Assembly: GCA_030220185.1 (NCBI GenBank)
Contig: JASPKZ010007303.1
Span: 1,258,501-1,322,500, forward strand
From: Diploptera punctata
Taxonomy: Eukaryota; Arthropoda; Insecta; Blattodea; Blaberidae
Length of the DNA: 64,000 nucleotides
Direction of reading: 5' to 3'
The notes beneath the pieces were generated by a model, which was not told the DNA's origin, made no database searches, and saw only the letters and a list, made by a program, of their open reading frames with translations. A program made the position numbers and the translations under genes. Of this stretch, positions 10,727-19,600 are shown piece by piece. How positions within the stretch are numbered: position 1 is the stretch's first letter; every line of letters starts with the position of its first letter.

Positions 10727-11475
10727 GGGGGGACCAACATCTTTCAGGGTCAAAAAAAGTCATTTTTCGATTTATGATTTTCGTGTAGATTGAAACTTCA
10801 TCTTTAAATTAGTGAAATATTTTGATTAGTATCTCTATTACTTTTCGAGTTAAGTTTAAAAATGTGCAATGCTGTCACTCGAGTGAGCCCTTTAATTTTA
10901 GAAGGTACCTACATCTTCGGTAAGTTTGTCGCTTGTTTTCCGTAATTTCATTTTTTCAATACGGTTTCCCTGATAACTCCCAAAGTTTTCAAGAAATTAA
11001 GATACAATTGTGCATGTATATATAGTTTACAGAGATGAACAAAATATTCTACAATTAATAATGTAACTATTATATTTTATTAAAAAATATTTTTAATGCA
11101 AATTTTAACAAACACGAGTATGCATCATTTTGAAATAGAAAATAAATATTTACACTATAATTATATAATTAAACAATTGTAGTATATTTTATAGTTACAA
11201 CATTAATGATTACAATAAAATATGAATAATTGAAATATATTGAAATTTAGGGAAATTATCAGGGATATGGCAAGACAATGCAAAATTTTCAGTTGACATT
11301 TTGAATACTTAATTAACCAAAACGACTTAAGTTAGATTGTACTTAAGTACACAAACATGCTCACATTGTAATATAGATATCACATACCACATTTCATTTC
11401 TATAACCAGCATTGTTGCTGAGAAAAAAAAAAGAAATTTGCCATATTTTTAATGGCTAAAGGCGTTGGTTTCCCC
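10727..11475. mobile_element. Non-autonomous DNA transposon with TTAA target duplication
   Basis: Ends GGGGGGACCAAC (10727-10738) and GTTGGTTTCCCC (11464-11475) are inverted repeats matching at 10 of 12 positions, each flanked by TTAA (10723-10726, 11476-11479). The 749-bp interior is AT-rich and non-coding. TTAA duplications are used by piggyBac- and Kolobok-type elements; which one this belongs to is not decided. Confidence 0.65.
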
Positions 11476-11502
11476 TTAAATATTACATCAAAAAGTTTTA
11501 AT

Positions 11503-11779
11503 ATATTTTTTTGAAAAGAAAAGTTAACGTCTGATCCGGGAATTGAACCCCGGATCTCTGACTTTGTATGTTTGTATGGAGCTCATCACACGGTTTGAGA
11601 CGCAGTAAAAACGCTAATATTAACAACACCGTCATCCGTGTCTCAAAAGGTGTAATGGGCTGCACGTCGATGTACAGAGTCAAAGGTGCAGGGTTTGATT
11701 CCCGGTTCAGACGTTAATTTTTCTTTTCAAAAAATAAATTTGTCCAGGACTGGAACACGTTAAACTAAATATAACACCA
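11503..11779. mobile_element. tRNA-like foldback element
   Basis: Arms of about 75 bp (from 11507 and ending at 11741) are inverted copies. Each includes a T-arm-like segment (AATTGAACCCCGG on the left, GGGTTTGATTCCCGG on the right) and AACGTCTGA/TTCAGACGTT at the outer edge. The flanking 13-bp direct repeat aaaaagttttaat (11490-11502, 11780-11792) supports a discrete insertion. Confidence 0.6.
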
Positions 11780-11947
11780 AAAAAGTTTTAATTATATTCG
11801 AATGTACTTAGTAGTATTCCAATTACTTATTGAGGAAGTGGGGAACATAAAACTGGATATTTTATTTAAATTAAAAAAAACTTAACACCTTAATACCTGC
11901 TGAAATTCTTAACATGTTTTATTTATTTTTGTTTATTACATTACAAT

Positions 11948-12291
11948 CAATACTAATAAAATTCATTGTTAAAACCGTTGAAGCGGAGAGTTATAAAATA
12001 AAATAAGTTAAAATATACCTTCTTAGGTAAAATCCGTCGTCCTCAACTTATAAAAATATGCAATCTTTATGCCTGTAGGCCTTTCAGAACATTCGTTCCA
12101 TTTTCAGCAGGTCGTGACAACACCACATTAGGACCAGCAGCATCAACCATCATACTAGATGTTGTAGCGAAAAGGGACCTGCTGAAGATGGAACGGATGT
12201 TCTGAAAGGCCTACAGGCATAAAGATTGCATATTTTTATAAGTTGAGGACGACGGATTTTACCTAAGAAGGTATATTTTAACTTATTTTAT
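11948..12291. mobile_element. Miniature foldback PLE insertion
   Basis: Arms 11995-12113 and 12176-12290 are near-perfect inverted copies around a 62-bp spacer. The right arm shows GCTGAAGATG, a GGAAC/GTTC stem-loop, then TGAAAGGCC and GTTGAGGACGACGG. It is flanked by the 16-bp direct repeat tttattacattacaat (11932-11947, 12292-12307). Confidence 0.7.
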
Positions 12292-12439
12292 TTTATTACA
12301 TTACAATATTGTACTTAAACGAATTCTTCTTCTTTTTCCATTGGCTCTGCGATCCTCTAAGAACCTTGGCACATAAGGTAATTAAGTATATGTAATACAT
12401 AAAAATTATACATAAATGAAACATTTCCAAAATTATTGC

Positions 12440-12565
12440 TGAATTATAAACCACACGGAAGGAGAAATGTTGGACGCCCACACAGAAGATGGTCTAAACA
12501 GTTCAAGCTTTTATGAAACAGGAGCGAGTCAACAGGCTTAGTTCTTGGAAAATGATGAAGAAGAA
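12440..12565 (+). pseudogene. RTE-C LINE 3' end fragment
   Basis: The plus strand reads GRRNVGRPHRRWSKQF, the C-terminal GRP..RW block of RTE proteins, and ends in an ATGATGAAGAAGAAGAAG tail. Different from RTE-A. Confidence 0.55.
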
Positions 12566-12689
12566 GAAGAATTGTCTAATCTTCTATAAATATTTTCTTC
12601 TTTTTCCTGAAACATAAAACAATATATTTATTTTAATTTTCTCGTCTGGGAATATTGTAAGCACAATAATTACAGACTGAATTAGAAGT

Positions 12690-12930
12690 AAGAAATTAAA
12701 AATGGGCTCAGAATTTTTTATAGGGGCTCTTCTTGTCCCAACTCCTCTCAAATCACTTTAAACTAAAAATATAAAATACTGTTATTCTCCCAGTTATATT
12801 GTATGCCTGATAAACAAGTATTCTTACTTTAATGGAGGCGAAAATATTGTGGGATAAAGTATTTAAGACATGTTTTGGAGAAGGAAAGATTGGCAAATGA
12901 ACAAAACTACTTAACAGTGGGCTATAATAA
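12690..12930 (+). pseudogene. RTE-A LINE fragment (degenerate)
   Basis: It aligns to the SQLLSKNVKLKIYKTIILPVI region of RTE-A (CAACTCCTCTCAAATCACTTT, TTATTCTCCCAGTTATATTG) with many indels. Confidence 0.6.
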
Positions 12931-13111
12931 TTATTTATAATTGTAATTTAATGATGTTGCAGTTAGAACTCTGACAAGCAATTGCTTCAACTATAATTCT
13001 TGTCTAATGTAGAGGACATTGACGTAGTTTTTCAATACAATTTTGGGAGTTTGCTGTGAGCGAAATTATAAATTTATGATGAGATTCCTATAGTTACGAC
13101 TACATAAATAA

Positions 13112-14095
13112 TGTCTTCTTCTTCTTCTTCTTCCTTTCATGTGATAGACCTAGTGCTCTGTTACGGTCTCAATCCAACGTTTGAAGGATCTGCCCAAAGA
13201 TCTCATGCCTGGTGGCTGGTAATTTAAGATCTGACGTGGTATTCTTGTTCTGCTCATTCTTCTTATGTGAGATGTCCAGTTGTTTCTGTATTTTTGTACA
13301 TATTCCATGACTGATTCTGTTTGCAATTCTTTGAGAATCTCAGAATTCCTTTTATAGTCTCTTGAGTAGCCTGCAGTACGTCTCATAAATTTCATTTCTG
13401 CCGCAGTTAGTCTTTGTTCATCTACACTGTGAATTCTCCAGTCCTCACTGCCATAACATAATATGGGTCTGGCCAGTGTTTTATAAATTCTAGTTCGCGT
13501 GTGTTGCTGTACTGTGTCTGGCTTGAAAATATTATTTATAATTCCTGTTACTCTTCTTCTTCTTCACTTCCTGGCTTAGGCAAGAGTTGCCTGTTCCGTC
13601 TTCACTAATAGATCTAAGACCATCTCTTCCGAGGACGTCCGACATCTCTTCTTCCTCTTGGAAAATAATGGAAGATTTTATAATTCCTGTTACTCTGTTA
13701 AATTTTATAACTTTTTGACTAAAATCTTTTTTCCTCTTCGTATGTAACTTGGTATCCGAGATAGTTAAATGTGTTGGTTTGTTCTAATATTTTATTATTA
13801 ATAACAATTTTACTGCGAACTGGGTCTTTTGCTAGGAAAGCCATGACTTTATATTTTTCTGTTGAGATTTCCATGTTGTAGTTTATTGCAATTTGGTAAA
13901 AAAGAGTGGACTGAACGTTGTAGGTTATCTTCTGAATTCGCTATAAACACAATGTCATCTGCAAATAGTGTCAAAATTATATAATCTATTACGTGGTATA
14001 CTGCCATGTGGTTGTAGTCTCCATTCTTTAATAATTGAGTTCATGTATATTATGAAGAGCATTGGTGAAAAGACCACCAATTTACATAAATGTGT
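13112..14095 (-). pseudogene. RTE-B LINE 3' half with (AAG)n tail
   Basis: The minus strand gives MNSIIKEW-type reverse transcriptase sequence, a KIY/RIYKTLARPILCYGSE block, then the open frame 13395-13150 with MKFMRRTAGYSRDYKRN, NWTSHIRRMSRTRIP and RSFKRWIETVTEH. A CTTCTTCTT tail lies at 13112. It is split by the 13555-13676 insertion and broken by frameshifts. It lies just downstream of the DM4/12 gene in the same orientation. Confidence 0.75.
13555..13676 (-). mobile_element. Short 5'-truncated RTE insertion
   Basis: 122 bp carrying an LDLLVKTEQATLA-like C-terminus and an AAGAAGAAG tail, inserted in RTE-B. It is flanked by a perfect 20-bp direct repeat (13535-13554 and 13677-13696, beginning tttataattcc). 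A related 3' end lies at 40921-41140. Confidence 0.75.
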
Positions 14096-14243
14096 AAAAC
14101 ATTAATTTTCGATCCGGTGCCTCAACCCTGAAAATTAGTTCAGTTGCAAATTCTACATTAGATACTCGAGGCACTTCCTTGTTGGAATTATATGTGCAAC
14201 TTCATTAAATTACAATATCATAATTAAATATGAATGAATTTAC

Positions 14244-14349
14244 CTAGAGAAATGCATTGTAGAGCTGCTCGCAGTCCAGGTGCAGTTCCCCGGCCGCCTC
14301 TGCAATCACGTAGTCTTGTAGTTCTTCGTCATACGGGGATTTGCTGGGC
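14244..14349 (-). CDS. DM4/12 gene exon 4 (terminal coding exon)
   Basis: Acceptor TTTTTAG at 14350-14356. One base completes Thr, then 34 codons and TAG (14244-14246). Local GC is clearly above the surroundings. The other two frames contain stops. It contains the conserved PS, Y..AE..G and C...LY positions of the family. Confidence 0.85.
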
Positions 14350-16600
14350 CTAAAAATGATAATGCATTATTTAACTTAATTTTATTTAATATATATGTAT
14401 TAATAAGTTGGTTATTTGACTGACATTTCTTGATTTGTATGCAGCCCTAGGTTTCGTCGCTTCTGCGAGACATTGTTCGATGCTTCCAACTGTAGTTTTG
14501 CGGTTGTCCATCCTGTGAGTTGATTTCTGTTCCATGTGCTGGGCTGACCGATAAATTTACAAATAAATTTTTTTTTCTCCGGAAATTTCAAAATTCATGA
14601 TTTTCTTTCTATTCTTGCAGATGTAAATTTTCTCCCAAATTGTGAGTTCCTTAGATTTTTCTAACTGTTTTAGTAATTTGGACTCAGAAAAACACAGAAT
14701 TGAAACTAAGGCCAAATTACTAAAACAATTAGAAAAATCTAAGAAACTCACAATATGGGAGAAAATTTACATCTGCAAGAATAAAAAGAAAACCACGAAT
14801 TTTGAAATTCCCTGAGAAAAAAAAATGTTTTGGAAGTTCATCGGTCAGCCAGCAGAGGGAGCAGAAATGGACTCACAGGACGGACAACCTCAAAACGACA
14901 GTTGGAAACATCGACAATGTCGCGCAAAAGCGACGAAACATGGTCTGCATAAAAAACAAGAATTATGAAGTGATTCAAAATAACCAACTCATTAATGATT
15001 ACTTTATTTTGTTATTGTATATATGCATCTTAATGAAAACATGTTTTATTTTTTTCCAAGCAACTCAGGTCTTACACGGACATGAGCTGTAGGTACCCAA
15101 ACTCCTCACGATGGTGGGTGGGTATTGGTCGAAATTCCATGAGAAATTTTATCCCCCGTGAGGACTTGAACCAGCGCAAGTCCCATTGATCTGGAGGACT
15201 GCAGCAAGGCCTCATGCCTTAAACCGCAGGCTAAGGAGAGGGACTTATATCTATCTTACAGATGAGGAAACTTGGCTCAAATAGGGATCGAACCTGGAGC
15301 TACTGTTTACGAGACATTAGAATTATAAATAAATTATATAATTTATATATAATTATTCGTTGATTCCATAGAAAACAAACCCTGTTGAAATATACCTTTT
15401 TACCCAAATTATTTTTGATAACTTATATACAACACCATCTGCCATCAGTTTCAGTTAAAAAGCAGAAGATGAAACATTGTTTTCGAAAGGCCTCCATATT
15501 AGAATAATTTGAAGAAGTCTAATAACTTAGTTGAGGACGACTGACTTACCAGGTAAAAAATTATACAATTAACAACTTATTTTTATAATAAATACATTTT
15601 ACTTACGTCATCAATTCGAAGACGTCCATTGCGGTTTCACTAGGGTGAACAGGAGGGTTGCTGTGTATGTTGCAGATGAACTGCAATAACCACCCCTTCC
15701 CGACTCCATTTTTCTCCAAAATGTCTTCTAATATGCTGTACAATACTTTCCTTAAAAGGAAAACACACAAATTGCAAACATATAATGAGGCAGAGGGCAC
15801 AATACAAAACATACAAAATTCCCTAATTATTATTAAGTGTATATTTTATTAAAATATAAAATTATGGAATATTCACCTGAAAGGTCTGTCTCCCCAACTT
15901 AATTAATTATTTAACTGTAGCGCTTTCGGGATTTGTCCCATAATGGGCAGGATTCAAAACTGGTGTTTCACTGAAGATCTGGTATAGGGGGTTACATATA
16001 TTGGGTTTGTTTTCGTCTATCAGATTGTCGATGTTGTGAGCTGCTTTCATGATTTTCATTTCTTCGAGTACGTTTATCTTCGCTGGATTATTTTCTCTGT
16101 GCATTGCTGTTAGGGTGTTTTCAATATTTAACATGCGATGTCCTTCATGGATAACGTGTTTTGCATAGCTTGATTTTCCTTCGGCGTGAATAAAGTCTCG
16201 AAAATGTTCTTTAAATCTGATGTTATAACTTCTGTTTGTTCTTCCTATATAAAATTTGTTGCAGTCCTTACATGTCAATTTATATACTCCTTTGCTGTTG
16301 AAAATGTTATTTTCTTCAATGTTATTGTTTATTATGATGTTTAACACAAAATAATACGGACCTTTCAGGTGAATATTCCATAATTTTATATTTTAATTTT
16401 GAATAATACCTCAACGGAAGACATCATGAATCTTATAAAAGTTGTATATTTTATTATATAATGCATTTCTATATGTGAAGATATATTTAGTGTTATTTAT
16501 ATTTACTTCCAGCACAAATTTATTTGTGTTACTCAATAGAGTGTGCGTGTTGGTCCTTAGTATGTCCTCGCTATCAATAATAATAATGATGATGATGATG

Positions 16601-16644
<44 letters not shown>

Positions 16645-19600
16645 TACAAAATCAACATAAACTAACAGCTTATTTATACCATTGAGTTGATGGCATTTTC
16701 TACTAGAAATTGAATAGTAGAGGAGATTATGAATTTCAAAAGTATATTTTTATTACATAAAACTTTCCTCATTAGAGGATTGCCTCAAGGACAAAGTGAT
16801 ACAGACAATTAATTTTTGTAATTGATGAAATACATTTTGTAAATACATTTAAAAAAATTCAACTTGTAGGCCTAATTGAAGTATACATACTATAAAGTAA
16901 TTTTGTAAATATGGTTTCTTAAAATTGAAATTGATCCTCTAATGGCAGCGATGGCAATTCTAGAAAGATACATCCTGCCCAAATCTAAGGAATTCCAAAA
17001 TTTGGCTAAGAATCCTGGTATAGTACCTCTTGCCCCGATCATCAATCCTGTGACAGTTATACTATCTAGTTGGTATTTATCTTTGTTGAAAACTAGTTGA
17101 ATGCAGGCTTTCACGGCCGGTAATCATAATGTTGTGTGATTCCGGGTTCTGTGGCCGTGGTCCATAGTTGGTGTTGATACCAGACGTTTCGCCCTCAACT
17201 GCGGAGGGCATCTTCAGTGGCGAGTGCTTCTAGGCGTGTTTCCTGGTCGGAAGATCTACTTAGAGTGAGCTCTGCTGACGTTGTGGACGTTGTATTGATA
17301 CTAGTGGTGGGAGCAGGGTGAGTGAGCGTGGCTCTTGCTGATTGGCTAATGGTCGTCTCCTTGTTGTCCCTAGTGTTGATGCATTTATTTTCTAGTGTAT
17401 GGTACCAGGCCTTAGGCAATTTGATACCTTCCTCTTTTCTGTTAATATTTTCTTTATGCTTGTATATTTCTATAGCCTCTCGGTATAATCTAGGGAAATA
17501 GTAGGAAGTTGTGGCTAAAACTTGTGTATCATCGATAGAATCTGGTGTCCATTCATAATGGCATGTTCTGCTACAGCCGATTTATCCATTTCTCCTTGTC
17601 TGCAGTTTCTTTTATGTTCAGATAAACGGGTGGCTATACTTCTTTTCGTGGTCCCTATGTATGGTTTACCACACGAACAAGGAAGTCGATATACGCCGCA
17701 AGTGGAGAGAGGTGGCCGAGGATCCTTAGCTGAGCGAAGGCAGTCTTCTATTTTTCTTGTAGGTCTGTAAACTGTTTTTATGTTGTATTTTCGTAGGAGT
17801 TTTCCGATACGATCTGTGACTCTTTGTACATATGGTAAGTAGGCTATGCTGGTTGAGGGCGTGTTATCCATTCTGACGTGCTGTCTTCGTGGATGTATGG
17901 TTTGTCTTATTCCTTGGATGTGTAGCCATTTTTCTGGAAACAATTGAACAGATGGTGTTGTTCTTGTTTAAGGTGTTGTGGTTGGCATAACTTAGTCGCT
18001 CTGTCGAACAGTGTCTTAATGACACCTCGCTTTTGTCTTGGATGGTGGTTAGAGTCTTTGTGCAGATATCGGTCTGTGTGTGTAGGTTTTCTGTAAACTG
18101 TATGTTGAATTTCCCCATTGCCAGTCCTTATTATTTGAACATCCAGGAAAGGAAGTCTTCCATTATCTTCTTTTTCCATAGTGAACTGTATTTTGTTGTG
18201 TCTGCTGTTAAGGTGTTGAAGGAAACGTTCCAATTCTTCACTGCCATGTCTCCATACTACGAATGTGTCATCAACATAGCGAAACCAATGTTCTGGAGAC
18301 TTGGGAGCTGTTTTTAGTGCTTCTGTTTCGAATTTCTCCATGAAAAAGTTCGCTACTACTGGGCTTAGAGGACTGCCCATGGCTACTCCGTCGGTCTGTT
18401 TCATAGTAGCTGTTGTTCCATTGGAAGTAAGTAGTAGTTAGTACATGCCTGAATAAATTGGATATTTCTTCTGTGAAAATCTGTCTAATGTAGTCCATGG
18501 TCTCATTTACTGGCACCATGGTGAAAAGGGAAACCACATCGAAGCTAACCAGTATATCTTGAGATGTTACGTTTATATTCCGTAGTCTCTCAATGTCTCT
18601 CGACACATTTCATTGAGAGACTTACGGAATATAAACGTAACATCTCAAGATATACTGGTTAGCTTCGATGTGGTTTCCCTTTTCACCATGGTGCCAGTAA
18701 ATGAGACCATGGACTACATTAGACAGATTTTCACAGAAGAAATATCCAATTTATTCAGGCATGTACTAACTACTACTTACTTCCAATGGAACAACAGCTA
18801 CTATGAACAGACCGACGGAGTAGCCATGGGCAGTCCTCTAAGCCCAGTAGTAGCGAACTTTTTCATGGAGAAATTCGAAACAGAAGCACTAAAAACAGCT
18901 CCCAAGTCTCCAGAACATTGGTTTCGCTATGTTGATGACACATTCGTAGTATGGAGACATGGCAGTGAAGAATTGGAACGTTTCCTTCAACACCTTAACA
19001 GCAGACACAACAAAATACAGTTCACTATGGAAAAAGAAGATAATGGAAGACTTCCTTTCCTGGATGTTCAAATAATAAGGACTGGCAATGGGGAAATTCA
19101 ACATACAGTTTACAGAAAACTACACACACAGACCGATATCTGCACAAGACTCTAACCACCATCCAAGACAAAGCGAGGTGTCATTAAGACACTGTTCGAC
19201 AGAGCGACTAAGTTATGCCAACCACAACACCTAAACAAGAACAACACCATCTGTTCAATTGTTTCCAGAAAAATGGCTACACATCCAAGGAAATAAGACA
19301 AACCATACATCCACGAAGACAGCACGTCAGAATGGATAACACGCCCTCAACCAGCATAGCCTACTTACCATATGTACAAAGAGTCACAGATCGTATCGGA
19401 AAACTCCTACGAAAAATACAACATAAAAACAGTTTACAGACCTACAAGAAAAATAGAAGACTGCCTTCGCTCAGCTAAGGATCCTCGGCCACCTCTCTCC
19501 ACTTGCGGCGTATATCGACTTCCTTGTTCGTGTGGTAAACCATACATAGGGACCACGAAAAGAAGTATAGCCACCCGTTTATCTGAACATAAAAGAAACT

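Larger units (their letters stand above)
15813..16735 (-). pseudogene. RTE-A LINE fragment interrupted by a PLE
   Basis: Left and right parts (15813-15851, 16457-16735) align with the NGNGQLMTNEGN to KLLVYA region of RTE-A (ATAATGCATTTCTATATGTG, TGTTACTCAATAGAGTGTGCG, TAAACTAACAGCTTATT). A PLE and an (ATG/ATA)n microsatellite interrupt it. Confidence 0.6.

Noticed and set aside
17041..18606. Several separate host genes suggested by adjacent ORFs
   Set aside because: All are pieces of one frameshifted PLE arm, mirrored in the other arm.
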